From Triatoma infestans (Eukaryota; Arthropoda; Insecta; Hemiptera; Reduviidae): a DNA stretch of 64,000 bases. Positions 1-12,628 of the stretch are shown one piece after another. Position numbers and translations under genes: made by a program. Position 1 is the stretch's first letter. Each line of letters starts with the position of its first letter. The stretch is taken from positions 1-64,000 of the forward strand of contig JAAEAF010001521.1 in NCBI GenBank assembly GCA_011037195.1, in the 5' to 3' direction. The notes under the pieces were generated by a model. It searched no databases, was not told the DNA's origin, and saw only the letters and a program-made list of their open reading frames with translations.

Positions 1-180
1 AGTGTGTAAACTAACTTTGCTCTGTGCAAGTCTGTGTTGTCACACTGTCTGAAAAAACGCATCCTGAAGATGGGCGAACGCCCGAAACCGGTTGATGTCC
101 ACAAAATGAAGCAGGCTACCACGGAAAATGTCTCTGATGCTTTCCAGCTCTGCGGAACCAACCACCACAACAACTACTTT
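1..180 (+). mobile_element. Penelope-like element terminal repeat fragment with hammerhead core
   Basis: The stretch carries CTGAAGA (64-70), a GGGC-GAAC-GCCC hairpin, GAAA (84-87) and the palindrome ACCGGT, the order of a hammerhead ribozyme. The same layout, with different stem sequence, recurs at 10.47, 21.13 and 22.42 kb. PLE terminal repeats are known to carry such motifs. The left edge is cut by the window. Confidence 0.5.
59..98 (+). ncRNA. hammerhead ribozyme-like motif
   Basis: Core CTGAAGA 64-70, stem II with four G-C pairs, GAAA 84-87, stem III ACCGGT (87-92) and predicted cleavage after GTT at 93. Stem I would be GCATC (59-63) with GATGT (94-98), five pairs including one G-U. All conserved core bases are present. 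Confidence 0.5.
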
Positions 181-1139
181 ACAATCTTTATCTAACTTCT
201 TATTCCATCTTAAGAAAAAGCAACAATAAAATAAAATAAAAATTACATGATCTCAGATATCTGTTACCATAACAACTGATTTTCGTTTCCTGCGTAAACT
301 GGCAGTTTCTACCAGAGTGTGTTATAACAACACAGCGACCCCCCCTCTCACTCTCTCCCTCTTACTCTCTACCTGACCACATCCTGATCCTTCCACAATA
401 AAATCAATAGCCTTACTGAAAACAATGGAAGTATAACATAATAAAAAATAAAACTTTAAAAAAATGAAAGGCCAGAGGGAGAGAGAGACTACAATGCCTT
501 ATTTTATTGTAGAAAAGGCCAGGAAGGCGATAAGAAACCAGACGGAGGTAGTTGTCCCGCCGGCACAGACTATCAGCTTACAGTATAATATACTAGTATT
601 TCTAAAAGCATATGACTGGTAGATCGAGATGCAGTATAGCCAATGCGAACAGTTCTAACTTGTTTTGTAACTTCCTTTATAATAGTTTATATTTCTAGAA
701 CTGTTTATATTATTATTTATAACTTTGTATTAAATATTATTATTTTATTATGATAATATTATCTATGGCGCTTTCAATTTTCAATACTTTGGTTTCGAAC
801 TGTCACAAATAGAAAATTGTGGAATACAAAATGTTCTAATAAGAAAGAATGGTATGAAACAATCTTACAATTTTCTCTTACGGCAATTAAAATACAATTA
901 TGGAAATTTACAAATTTTCTTGAAACTTGCAAGTTTTTATTTAGTTACCCCATTATAAATATAGATAGAGCTGGTGGGAGTACATGTAGGTTAGCACCGC
1001 TTACCTACTTACCTGTTATTTATTTATTATCTGTTAGTTCAGTGTTTTTATTTACATTGTAGTCCATAATAAACCTGCGTCAATAATATAGAACAAACAC
1101 AAAATAACATTTGAAATGTTTCAAATTAAAGTGATCATG
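181..1139. other. intergenic, no gene recognised
   Basis: AT-rich sequence with poly-pyrimidine patches near 340-370. The longest open frame (817-1062) starts with a non-ATG codon and has no recognisable protein features. Confidence 0.6.
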
Positions 1140-1560
1140 TTTAAATCTTTCCAGCTGGCATTACAAGTTTCGAAAAAAAATCGATGTAGCCGTTTTCGAG
1201 AAAATTCTAAAAAAACACAATTCTTTAAACTTACATTTATAGGTTAACTGATTTTGCTTCAAATTTAGAATTTTAGCACTGCTTCGAATGTACCTTAATT
1301 ATGATATTGTGGAGCACCAAATATTGTACTGAAGTGGAAACTTTAAAGGAAACCTTAACGAAAAAATCTCACACAGAACCCCCCCTATAAAATTAATTTT
1401 TCTCGAAATAATGTTACAAATAAAAGTGATAAGGATTACTTTTATTTGTAACATTTCTATGCAGATAGTATACAGAATTTATTAAAAAAAAAATTTCAAA
1501 GGCCACTGTTGAGAAACTTGCTAAAATTAAAAATTAAACATTAAAAACGACCAACCGTAA
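1140..1560 (+). repeat. degenerate copy of the unclassified 3-6 kb / 10-13 kb repeat family
   Basis: Contains the family signature: a GAAAA-TCG-TAGCCGTTTTCGAGAAAAT block near 1170-1205, then CCCCCCTATAAA and a TTTCTCGAAATAATGTTACAAATAAAAGTGAT block near 1380-1430. An 18-bp perfect inverted repeat sits at 1410-1427 and 1438-1455. Confidence 0.5.
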
Positions 1561-1800
1561 CTATTGTTTATATTAATTATAATCTGTTTCTTCATTAAAA
1601 AGCTTTACAGCTTATCAATGTGTACCCACAAATTATATGTTATACATAGAAACTAACCTCTCCCCTCTCTTCCTATATACGTTGAAAATACATTAAAATA
1701 TATTTCTAAGATATTTAACAGATATCCCAATATAGTAGGAAAAGAAATAATCAGTAAAAATACATTTTGGTTTAAAGACTTAAAAGACCTACTGCAGTAA

Positions 1801-2295
1801 TTTTTTTTCCTCTCTCGCTCTCTTTTTATTCAATTACAACGCGCTAGTGCGCACAAGCAAATCTGATACATTGAATAAAGATGATGATAATAATAATAAT
1901 AATCATGAAAAAAAAAACTAAACGAGTGGAGGAGCTACCCAGTGGTAGCACTCAAAATCACTCACTGTCACTTGTTGAAAGAAGATCTCGAGACCATTGG
2001 CGTTTTAGATACGAGAGGGATTCTCTGGGAGGGTTCGAGAGGAGAGATTTCTGGCTAAAGGGTTTACATGGTAGGACAGGGTTTTATGGAATTTTTTATA
2101 ATAAGAGGAAGCAACATCGGGCACGAATGGGATATTAAGGTCGTTGTAGATTGTACAGTTCGAGACAAAGTAGGGAGCATTAACAATGGCGCGCAGAATT
2201 TTGGATTGAAGAGACTGGATTCGTTGAATATTGGAACGCTTCGCAGAGCCCCAAAGTTTTATACCGTATGTCCAGATACTGCAGTAATTTAATAT
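1801..2295 (-). mobile_element. Jockey-type LINE 3' end (relic)
   Basis: Translated on the minus strand, 2290 to about 1930 gives the LINE C-terminal reverse-transcriptase region with TYGIKLWGSAKRSNI, IQSLQSKILRAIVNAPYFV and a final CYHWVAPPLV, including stops and frame changes. The same ending (CYHWVPSPL) occurs in the Jockey copy at 49-51 kb. Beyond it are an AT-trinucleotide run, a GAATAAA and an A-rich end near 1801. Confidence 0.75.
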
Positions 2296-2339
2296 TAATG
2301 TTGACTGGGAACCAGCTGATAAGGTATTTAATTCTACAA

Positions 2340-3080
2340 AATTATAGAAAAGGTTTCACAACAAAATGCATAATAATTATCTCACCTGGGCCCGTAACAC
2401 AAACAATTATACAATGTATAAAAGTTTAAGCCATAGTCAACAATCCACAAGTTATACCAATTCATTGAAGCTAAATTGATTTTCAAATTGAGAGGGGGAG
2501 TTGTTAAATTTGAATTGGAAGCCTTATAAAGATAATGATGGCATTTGCTCAATGTGCAACAGTAATGAGTCTTGAAAATACCTATCACTTTTTGGCCACT
2601 TATAAAATTCTTACAGAATTTAGAGTAAAATGGATTAATAAAAAGAACTTAACTCAAATTGAAGCAATAGAATTACTCAATGGAAAAAACTGGTTGGATT
2701 TAGTTAACTATTGTCGTCATAGTTGGCAATACAGATCGTTACTTATTAAAGAATTTAATTTTTGACTCTTAAAATAAGCTTCTAAAAAGTTGATAATAGT
2801 GCAAGAAAATAAATGATATTAATGTAGTATTGATAAATGTAATAAAACAAATAACAGTGTTCTCTTCTTTTATTATGTATCTTTTTTGTTTTATTTTATT
2901 TAATTTTTTTGTTTTAAAAGATGTATTATTAATTAAATAATATTTTTTTGACAACTGACCTTCTTCGGACGATCAAATCATCGTGGTACTGTCTTTTTGT
3001 GTAAAATAAAAAAAGAGTTTGTTAATGCACTTTTGTATATAATTCGAATAAAGACATCTTATTCTATTCTATTCTATTAA
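2340..3080 (+). mobile_element. LINE 3' end with C-terminal zinc-knuckle and TTCTA-repeat tail (relic)
   Basis: Plus-strand frames encode KLRGGVVKFELEAL, then CSMCNSNES..ENTYHFLATY, a CxxC...H zinc-knuckle typical of LINE ORF2 C-termini, then a helical stretch to a stop at 2763-2765. After about 270 nt of 3' UTR comes AATAAAGACATC and four ATTCT units (3058-3080). A related C-terminus ([18 protein letters not shown]) is at 40.9 kb on the minus strand. Confidence 0.7.
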
Positions 3081-3289
3081 TTATAATCTTATTATAATTA
3101 TGTTTTTACAACACGCTTGGTGATCTCTAATGTGTAGTTCAAGTCTTTAAGTGAAGTGAAATTAGGCTTACTACTTATAAAACTAATTGCGACTTGAAAC
3201 TGTTTTACGAATACTGAATGAAACTGAATTACGAATAACTTCCTGTAATTATTATCTTCATCAAATTATTATTCAAATTGAAATTCTTA

Positions 3290-6060
3290 ATTTTTTTTTT
3301 TTCTCCTGGTAGAAGATGATCGTGAATGAGTTTTCATCGGAAATACATGTTTCGAGGTCCCTGGTGTACGAAAAAAAACTATATTTAGCGAATGGTCAAT
3401 ATATACGCAAAATAACTTAAAAAACGAAAAATTGCAGTAAACTCAAATTTAGATATCACTCACTTTATGTATTACTACCACATCACATACAAAGATTTCA
3501 GGCAAAATCCATCAACCGGAAGTGCGACTTTAATAAATTGATGAATGTCTTTTTCTTTTTCACGATTTTTCTCGAAACGGCTCCAACGATTTTCTTTAAA
3601 CTTCGACATATTATAATAAATAACTATCACTTTTTAAGGATACATTTTTCCGGGAAAATTGATTTTTTTGTGAATTCTGTGGGGGAAACGGTGTAGCGTT
3701 AAGCTTTCCTCTCAAATACCATTTTAATATAAAGTTTCGTTCTACTACTATATATATAATTTGAAGAAAAGCGATTAACCGGAAGTGTTAAATTGCAGAA
3801 TAGGTTTTTTTTTTTTAACTTTCTCGTTAACGAATATAACGATTTCCTTTAAACTTAAAACGCTTTCTATATCTCCTTGAATTTTATAAATTAATAACTG
3901 TAATTAATTGTTATACAAAAAATTTTGTAACAGTTTAGAAATTGAAATCCATAATCCACGCTAAAGAGGATAATAATTAAATCAGTGTCATATATAAAAC
4001 ACCGATTACTATAATTATTAATAAATAAGAAAAATCTGATGTGAAATACTCAATTTTAATTTCAAATTGCAATTATTGATTGACAAAATGATGATGAATA
4101 TAAATAAATCCATTTTCCCGGGAAAATGTCTCAAATAAAAATGATAGATTTTTATCTCCGTTAGCATTTCCAGGTTAAAAAATAAAAAATCTTGTGTGAA
4201 ACACTCATACAACTTTCTCTTACTCCAGTTCTGAAAATTGTAACAGACAAATTTTATAGTTTGCGAACGAAATTTAATGAAATTCTTCGAAAACTGAAAA
4301 ACTGTTCAGTTAAAGCGCACTTCCGGTTTATTAGTTTTCTTGAAGCTCGGCATTTCGGTCATCTATTTATTTCTAATTAATTTTAGTTTGGATGATAGAA
4401 TTGTATTATAATCAACTATGATAGCACTTTAGAGAAAAACATAACCCCACCCCTCCCCCTAAAAGTACCCATAAATGAATTTTTCCTAGGATATGTTATC
4501 ATAAAAGTTGTAGATCTTTGTATGTTTAGTGTACATACGTAGTTTCAAGAAAATCGTCGAAGCCATTTATTGAGAATATCGCGAAAAAGTGAAAAATATC
4601 ATTTAGTAAAGTGGTAAAGAAAACGCATTTCCGGTCATCAGATTTTTTTTTTTCAAACTCGGAATTTCAACAACATATTTAATTCTAACTAACATTATTT
4701 AGATGACAGAATTGTCTAATAAATTGAAATAGCACTTTAGATAAAAACCTAACCCCCATCCCTCTCCCAAAAGTGAATTTTCTCAGAGAAATGTTTCAAA
4801 TAAAAGCTGTAGCTCTTTTGTAAGTGTAATTAATATACTTAGTTTGAAGAAAATCGTCGGAGCTATTTTTGAGAAAATCGCAAAAAAATAAAAAACTAAC
4901 TAGTAAAGTGGTACTTCCGGTATAGGAATTTTGGCAGATAACACACACACTGATCGGAATATCAAGTTTCAAGTTCCTACGGTTTTACGTCTTTGAGCAA
5001 TGCTGTTCAGATACATACATACACACAGACCATTTGCTAGAAACCACTTTTTTGGAGCTAGGGAAAACTAGATATCGAAAATTTGACACGATTGCAATAC
5101 TTCCTCGTAAAAAAAAATATCGTTAAACTCATTTTCGATAAATCCCCCCCCCCGCAAACACTCCGAAACTCATGCTATAAATTCGCGCTTCCAGTTAACT
5201 GATTTTTCAACTATCGTAGAATTCTATAAAATGCTTTTAATATATTATATAGATATTAAAACCATAAAATTACGTAAGTGGCATTTTATAGGAACATGAA
5301 CTATGCAGCCATACCTTGAAAAAATCTAATTTACTGAAAAAAAAAAAATATATATTTCAAATAAAAATGATATGGCATTTATTTGCGTAATTAGTTGTGA
5401 GGATTAAAGAAAATCACTGAGTCCATTTTTGAGAAAATTATGAAAAACGGGAGGAAAAACGCCGTCCATTCAATAAAGCCGAACTTCCTGTTAAAAACAT
5501 TTTTTTCCACGAATTTAGGGCTTCTGTAACATAACACAATTTCGAAAAAAAAAATTGATGACACGATCTTGGCACTTTATCTTCTTTGGAAAATGAAATT
5601 TGCGTGGAAAACACTGAAAAGACTACTTTCTCACGACCCAATTTTTTTTTAAACCTGGTAATTTTTGCAAATTATTTTTATAGCTTACTTATTGAAATAG
5701 AGTCACTGTCCGCCAGGTTAAATGACATTTTGACATGTCCTAAAATACATTTTCTCGGTAAAATATTTAAAAAAGAAAAAAAAAGAATACGATTTCATAT
5801 TATTATAAAGTTGAACAAAAATTATAAAGCCGTTTTGAAGTCAATCCGCTTATTATTGCAACCACTGGGAAAATGTTTATGAAATATCACGTTTGGACTG
5901 GCTTCTATTCTGTTCGTTTTTTTGAGACGCCATCATATTCCACATTTATCCACCAATTTTAAAAAATCGTTTTTTCGGACATGGGGAACCTCAATTTCTG
6001 GTGAGGGGGGAGATTTGACACGATCGCAATACTTCCCGGTACAACAGTAAGGGGAAATAT
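3290..6060. repeat. cluster of degenerate, mutually similar repeat units in both orientations
   Basis: The same blocks recur: GAAGAAAATCGTCGGAGCTATTTTTGAGAAAATCGC followed by an A-rich run, then AGTAAAGTGGTACTTCCGGT, then TTTCAAGTTCCTACG...CACACACA, then GAAAATTTGACACGATCGCAATACTTCC. Plus-oriented copies are near 4250, 4540, 4845 and 5400; inverted copies near 3540-3620 and 3820. No protein is encoded. I cannot assign a family; it may be a decayed non-autonomous element. Confidence 0.6.
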
Positions 6061-7480
6061 TCAATGATATTGTAAGGTACAACATTAGTAGTGAATAAAA
6101 GTGCTACTTTTTAACTTATACGATGATGCCGGCAACAAAAATCTATCCTTAACTCTGTAGAGATAAAATGACTCTATATTAGAAATGCAGTAAAGAAAAA
6201 AGACTGAATAATAATTAACTTAAAAACAATAAAAATTTAATGGTTTCCTATCTGAGCATTACCCATTTTTTTTTATCAAAACAATTTCTGGATAATTTAT
6301 CAACTACTACGCTGGTAACACAATCTGCATACATTAGTGCATGCTGAGATAAACAATACACAGTGCATAGGGTCAAAACTTATCAAAATGATTAAATTTT
6401 GACAATAAAAAAAAAAAATCAATATTTATTATTCTATTACTGAGAATGATTCTATTTTTAGACAGCTAAGCTAAATTACTAAGTGATTAAAAATTATATT
6501 GGAATATAAAGCTCTTAAACATTTTTGAAAATAAGATAATGGAAAACAAGAGGAACCAAGAGAAATTAATTACCGCCCTAGAATAAAGATCAAAGCATTT
6601 TAAAGAGAAAAAGAATAGCAGACCTTAAGACGCAAATAAATGCATTATATATTTTTTATAAACTTATAATTAAGTAAATACGTACAATTTGTTACATTCT
6701 TTCATTATAAAGGAATAGAAAAAAAAGAAAAGATGCTACATTATGATTGATACAATTCTTAAGAGCAGAAGTAATAATCGAAAAATTCAAAAACTAATGG
6801 TACTCGAATTTTCCAATATGATTTTAATAAGAAAAGCAAAAATTCAGTTGAAATGACTTTTCGATTTGAAAAATTATAGATATGTGAAATTTTCTGATAC
6901 AATACTTAATAAATTAATGGGCATACAGCAATGTAAACAAAGCAATTGCGACAGCTGTCATCAAAAAAAAAAAAGAAGAGATTCTTTTGTTATGTTTAAA
7001 ATAATAAAAAGGATCATTCAAAAATCTCCTGAAATGTAATATTGTTTTATAAAAGAACAAAAAGCAGAAAACTATTAATCAAAATCAATCAAAAATAAAA
7101 CTTAAAACTACAATACTACTCAAAACTATAAAGAGAAAAAACTAGTACGTGCTCAAAATCAGAAAAGTTGATAAATTTAAAATAAATCATGGAATTATTA
7201 ATTTTTTTTTTTTTTAGTTCACGACAACATACCTTGGACTTAGATATCCAGTGACAGTTAATGTACAAATAAAAAATTTAATTATGAGAATAAACCAGCA
7301 GTATTATGCTAGCCTTCTCATATGGACACTAATAAAATACACTGTTTTCTTTGTTCAAATAAACACAATTTCACAAAGAAAAAGAAAAATTAACACTATA
7401 TATCTTTAAAAATTTTATCCACAACTAGTATTTATTTTGAAAATTCAACCAAGATCTGGCAAGCGAACGAACAGCCCGCT
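6061..7480. other. intergenic, no gene recognised
   Basis: Very AT-rich with A-runs; no open frame with recognisable features and no clear repeat. Confidence 0.55.
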
Positions 7481-7488
7481 CAGTGTAC

Positions 7489-8787
7489 GGCGAGCTACTG
7501 AATGTCCTTACCATTCGAGTAGTTCACTGAACGAACACAGCTCCATCTTTACGTCGCTTACATGAACTATTAATGTAAACATTTCAAATTACTATACTAT
7601 ATATTTTACTACCGGACTAGGAGATTTTTCGCTCGCTCATTGATCTAATGAATTTTATTTTTATATTCGACCAAAAAAAAATAATTAAGACCACAATTAC
7701 AATTTTTTCATATATCAATACATTTTCAAAATTATAACAAATTTAGAAAGGATAAGTTCAATTATTATTTAATCAATTAATAAAATATTAATTTGACTAA
7801 CAAAAATAATGTTTTTTAGAAGATAGAATTTTTAGTTTTAATCCCCACTAAATATCAATGCATATTGATTTTTAGGAAAGAAATTTTCAGGGGCGCGGGA
7901 CGAATACAATGCCTTCGCGGGCTGCCAGTTGGCGACCCCTGCTCAATATAACATCATTAACAAAAGTCATTTTCTGGCGCCCACAATCCTCCTGCCCATC
8001 ACTGAGTTCATATGTCACCAGTTCAAAAATGATATGGGAATGCCTCGATAAACTCGAAAACTCAGGAACAACAAAGTTACCCTATGTTGGGTGCTAGGGC
8101 ATATTGGCTTGAAAGAAAGTGAGATGGCTGAAACTCTGGCATGGAAAGGCGCTGTATTCCTCTTTATGGGGCAAAACTCTTGGTTCTCTCCGGGAAGAGC
8201 TCAGAAATGAGGAGGAAGTGAAGACGGCACAGCTGTGGCAAAACCTTTCAGGATTGAAGCAGGTAAATACCTGTCTAGGAGGTTTTGACCAGAATAGAGC
8301 GTGCATAAGTCAGAATATAAATCGGCTGACGGGGCATTATAGACTAAGGGGGCACTTGCAAAAGCTAGAGTCTTGAACGCCCTTCTGTGGGGAGACTCCA
8401 AAACTTCTCGTAACGGAATGCGAAGCTAGCAACCAAAGAAGCTTTGGAAGCCTGGACACGGGAAGGAGATATACGCTCCCTTGAACCTTCCCAGATTCTG
8501 AGATTTCTCAGAGATTTTAACTTGGAATGGGTGTTGTAGGGTGAATGGTACAGACCTCTTGTAGTCGCAGTACACGGTCCAAAAGAAAAACCTCCTGCCC
8601 TTAAAACGATTTTTTTCTGGAACTGTTTCATATAAAAGTGATGGATCTACAACAGTGGCATCGCACCCTTATAGGTTGGTGTGCTGTTCATGGGGTTATT
8701 CCCAATGATATTATATAAGCTACGTAGAGAGCAGTGTGCGTTCAATCAGTTACTCGAGTGGTAAGGGGACATACGGTAGCTCGCCAT
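7489..8787. repeat. inverted repeat arms enclosing a LINE relic
   Basis: Roughly 50-bp imperfect arms at 7489-7538 and 8734-8787 are reverse complements of each other (shared blocks GGCGAGCTAC, ATGTCC, CTTACCA, TCGAGTA, TGAACG). They bracket about 1.2 kb that contains the RNase H relic listed separately. Confidence 0.55.
7905..8630 (+). mobile_element. LINE RNase H domain and C-terminus (relic)
   Basis: Across several frames the plus strand gives WECLDKLENSGTTKLPYVGC then a GIL-like segment (the beta-strand/VPGHSGI region of RNase H), and later NRLTGHYRLRGHLQKL, the TGH...L.R.L motif that precedes the C-terminal zinc-knuckle in I/R1/Jockey-like LINEs. Stops and frameshifts are numerous. Confidence 0.65.
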
Positions 8788-8799
8788 TAGCATTTTATA

Positions 8800-9890
8800 C
8801 TTCATTGATACATGTACAAATTCTGGTGTAAAGCAAACACATTAAATTTTTTAGGTCGGAAAGGATGAAAACGCCTATGATTTTGCCTGTAATCAGAAGG
8901 GCTAGTTTTGAAAGCTCTTATTGCGAATTCCATGTCAGATTAATAGAATAGATGATTCTGGATTTCCTCCCAGCCTTAATCTACTATAAAAGCTAAATTT
9001 TCTGAAAAGGAATTTTAGGTGTTAACTTAATAATTAAGTCTTTCATAAACTCATCTTTAAACTTCCTGGTTCAGTGGTATATTCAAAGTATACCCATGAT
9101 ACAGCATCATTTCTAATTTTGCTTATCGTAGCCAAGAAGAGAAGAAGAAAATGTTTTTTCAAATAAATATTATAAATATGGTAGAAATATTACATACATA
9201 AAACAAATAAATAAAACATGTTACAAATATTACATACATATTTATAAAGGAGTGCCACTAAATACTACTACATCCAGCAAATCTGTAAAATATATTGATA
9301 TAAACAACATGTTGACATTCAACGGATGACAAGCTACTTAAAAAAAACAAGCTATTATCAAAATTTTAAATTAAGAAGTGTTGCCAGCATATGCGCGCTC
9401 ATTACTTGTTGCATTGTTACTGTGCAGTTATAAAAATCTTAAAATAAAATTTAAAACAAACAAAAACAGTGTTAATTCCACTATTCAAGCGACTGCATCA
9501 CTGTTCAAGTCATAGTCCCCTATTTATCTACTAATTTGCTTCTCACCTGCTAAAGAATGTTAAGGCGATTTTAAGGCTAACAATTTTAATGTGATGTTCA
9601 ATGTAGTCCATTTTCTGTTTAGTTAGAGATCTGTAATATGGGTACAGTGTGGGAAGGATGTCACCAGCCGTAGAAACTTATTTTGTATTACTTGTAGCGA
9701 AGCGATGCTCTGGAGCTCAAGTCAAGGGCAAACATATAGTAACATACTACCTTGTGGAGCAGAAGCTTATTCTCCGGCGAGAGTTTAAAAACTCGACAGA
9801 ACAATGGATAAATAAGTGGTCCATTACACATTGTGGACATCAATCTCAAGCAATTGTCTTACCGAGACTATCATAGACGTTAAATAAAAC
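8800..9890. other. intergenic, no gene recognised
   Basis: Contains an unassigned 9649-9876 open frame without a family match that I know. It also contains a short duplicated ACATAAAACA/TTACAAATATTACATAC block near 9180-9240. Confidence 0.5.
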
Positions 9891-10299
9891 AAACAATATG
9901 GTGTGAAATATGTTGATGTCTTTATGGTGAAAACCTCAGAAAATTGAAAAAACTTACTTGCAGAGTTGCACTTTCTGTCAACTATAAACTTCAAATTCAG
10001 TATTTTAGCAACACATTTAATTCTATTTAATATTATATAGATAATAGAGTCGTATAACAAACCCTTAAATGAATTTATTCAAAAAAGGTTTTAAACTGTC
10101 TCTGCATGTATTGTCAGTATACAATGTTTTTAGTGAAACCCGTTGAAGTCTTTAAGGGGAAAGTCGCAAAAAAACTGAAAAAAATCTGTTCAGTAAATTT
10201 GCATTTCCGATTTACCTATTTCCTTCAAACTCGGAATTTTTGCGTAACTTACTTCTCTGATTAATATGGATGGCTCCGCAATGCTGGATATTTGTCCAA

Positions 10300-10556
10300 A
10301 ATGGAATTCCATTTTGTCACATTAAACACACATACATATTAACATAACACACATATACGTATTAACATAACCTTATAACCTCCCTGTATATATATATATA
10401 TATATACACAACCAACAAGTTTGGGTAGAAACATTGCGTTGAAATGAACTCTCTACACGGACTTGGTGAATTTGCTGTGACGATGGATGAAAATCCGAAA
10501 CTGGCCAGGTACAAAATGAATATGCATGCTAGGACAGATAAAATACCAGATAATAT
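10300..10556 (+). mobile_element. Penelope-like terminal repeat, solo copy with decayed hammerhead
   Basis: Matches the right arm at 22.28-22.50 kb across about 250 nt: a CATTAAACACACA start, an AACCTTATAACCTCCC block, ACATTGCGTTGAA, and GATGGATGAAAATCCGAAAC. The core base C3 is changed (TGTGACGA instead of TCTGACGA), so self-cleavage is unlikely. A TA dinucleotide run is at about 10388-10406. Confidence 0.55.
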
Positions 10557-11439
10557 ATAGAAATGATAGAATTGTATAATTAACTAAAATGGAACTTTAG
10601 AAGAAAGCGAAACCCCTCTTCACCCTAAAAACCTCTCTTAAATGAATTTTCACGAAAAAAGTTTCATAGATCTATACGGGGGGGGGGGGTAAATACTATG
10701 GTATAAAGAATATCGTAGGAGCTATATTTAAGACAATTGTAAAAAAAATGTGCAAAATCCATTCAGTAAAGTGGTACTTTCGGTTGAGAAATTTTGACGG
10801 ATAACTTGATGTCGGAACTCCCATCCTTTGGTGATACCTAAAAGGAATGTCATGTTTAAACTTGCTATACTGTTTTGCTACACTGTTCACACACACCAAA
10901 AAATAAATTTCTGAAAAATCACATTTTCGAAATCAGGGGACCTTAAAACGTGTATTTCCGGTGGAAACTCGATTTTCCGAAAATTTGACACCATTACAAG
11001 ACTTTCTGCTATCAGTAAGAGAAAGTAATATAGATTTACGAATTAAGATAAGATTAACATAAGATGTTTAAAAAAGTAATAATATCAGCACAAAAGTGCA
11101 AAATGTTGCATTGATACTTTAGACGTCCTAAAAAAACAGTATTGTAAAAGGCAGCTAAAGCTAAGTTAGAAATGACAGTTTTGTGGTCAGTCAGTTACGT
11201 TTAATTTCAAACAGGAAAAAATGTTTTTAGCGGATGGTCATTGTGTGTATTTTGTGGGGGGTGTATGTATGAACAAAGTATCAGAAGAAAAAAAAAATCA
11301 GAAAAGCTTAAACGAGGTATTAACACCACATCTGACACGAAGTTTTCAGGCAAAATCCAGAGACTGGTAGTGCGAATTTATTGAATTTTTATTTTTCAAT
11401 TTTTCGCAGCTTGCAAGCTTATTTTTTATTTATTTTTTT

Positions 11440-12000
11440 TATTTGGATGATAATTTACAACTGTGTTCTTACATAATAAGTTAGCATCCAGTACGGGGTA
11501 CATGGCTAAGGGGTTTAGGGGGAATGGAGCTCTCACAGTGGAGATACTCCCAAGCACTATTCATGGGATCATGGAATTTTTGGTAAAGGCATTTGACTAA
11601 TTGGGATATAAAAGGAACATTTAGGTCGGTATGGAGGGCACTATTAGGAACATAAAATGGGGCCTTTCATAATTCGACGAAGGACTTTGGATTGATAAGA
11701 TTGGATACGACAGGAATTGGAATGCTTGTTTGAACCTCAAACCTCACATCGGTATGTCACATAGGTTATATTTTGTGTGGTGAATCAATATTTTGTTGTT
11801 CAGGGAAAGTTTGAAACCTCTGTCAAGTAGCTTCGAGAGAAGTTTGTAATGTCGATTGAGGTACCTTTTCAATCTGGTGAATGGGTTCTAGGTTAAACGT
11901 TTATGTAAGTTCAGTCTAAGGTATCGTACTTTGTCCATAGATGCTATTATTGTCTCATGGAGAAGGACATCAGTTACGGTGGGAAAAGAAGAAGAGTAAA
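11440..12000 (-). mobile_element. Jockey-type LINE reverse transcriptase C-terminus (relic)
   Basis: On the minus strand, frames give VRYLRLNLHKRLT, LKRYLNRHYKLLSKLLD, KLSLNNKILIHHTKYNL and LINPKSFVELWKAPFYVP-like text, the order seen in Jockey-clade RT thumb regions and in the 49-51 kb copy ([20 protein letters not shown]). Broken by stops. Confidence 0.7.
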
Positions 12001-12317
12001 TTCTGTTGTTTTTTTTTTAGGGATTTACTTTGAAATATGTAACAAATGCCTTTCGATATTAAAAAGTAAAAAATCTGATGTGAAACACTCACAAGAGTTT
12101 CTCTTACTCCAATTTACATTGCTACATAGTCTCTAGATTTTCGACTCTGATATATAACGGCGCTTCTCCTTATTATAATTTATTTGTTAAATTCTACTAA
12201 TAATTAATTCGATTCCGTTTTTAATGTTGTTGCAAGAAACTAGATTTTGATTGAATTAGCTAATGCGTAGAATACCATCTTTATATTACACTTTCAATAT
12301 ATATAAGTGGATTGCCC

Positions 12318-12628
12318 CACTTACATAAAATTAAGGACAATTTAATGAATAGCTAAAAACTCCAGGTCTAACCAAAGTTTTTCAATTGAATTTTATGAAT
12401 TCATTGAAGTAATTTTTTTGGATGTTTAACATCAATTTTATTTTGTTCCATTAGTATAAATGACCAGTGGCGGACTTACACGGCATCTTGCATTTCTGCC
12501 TAATTCTCTTTTGCTTTCGTTTTCGACAATAGAATGAAAATTCTGAATTTTTATAAAACAGTAAATATTATGTAGACCTGTATTTTGAAGCTATTCATTA
12601 TATCTATTGTCCTTAATTTTATGTAGGC
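12318..12628. repeat. short foldback element (about 310 bp)
   Basis: TACATAAAATTAAGGACAAT at 12322-12341 is the reverse complement of ATTGTCCTTAATTTTATGTA at 12606-12625, with GAATAGCT matching AGCTATTC just inside. About 260 nt of non-coding sequence separates the arms; possibly a MITE. Confidence 0.5.
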
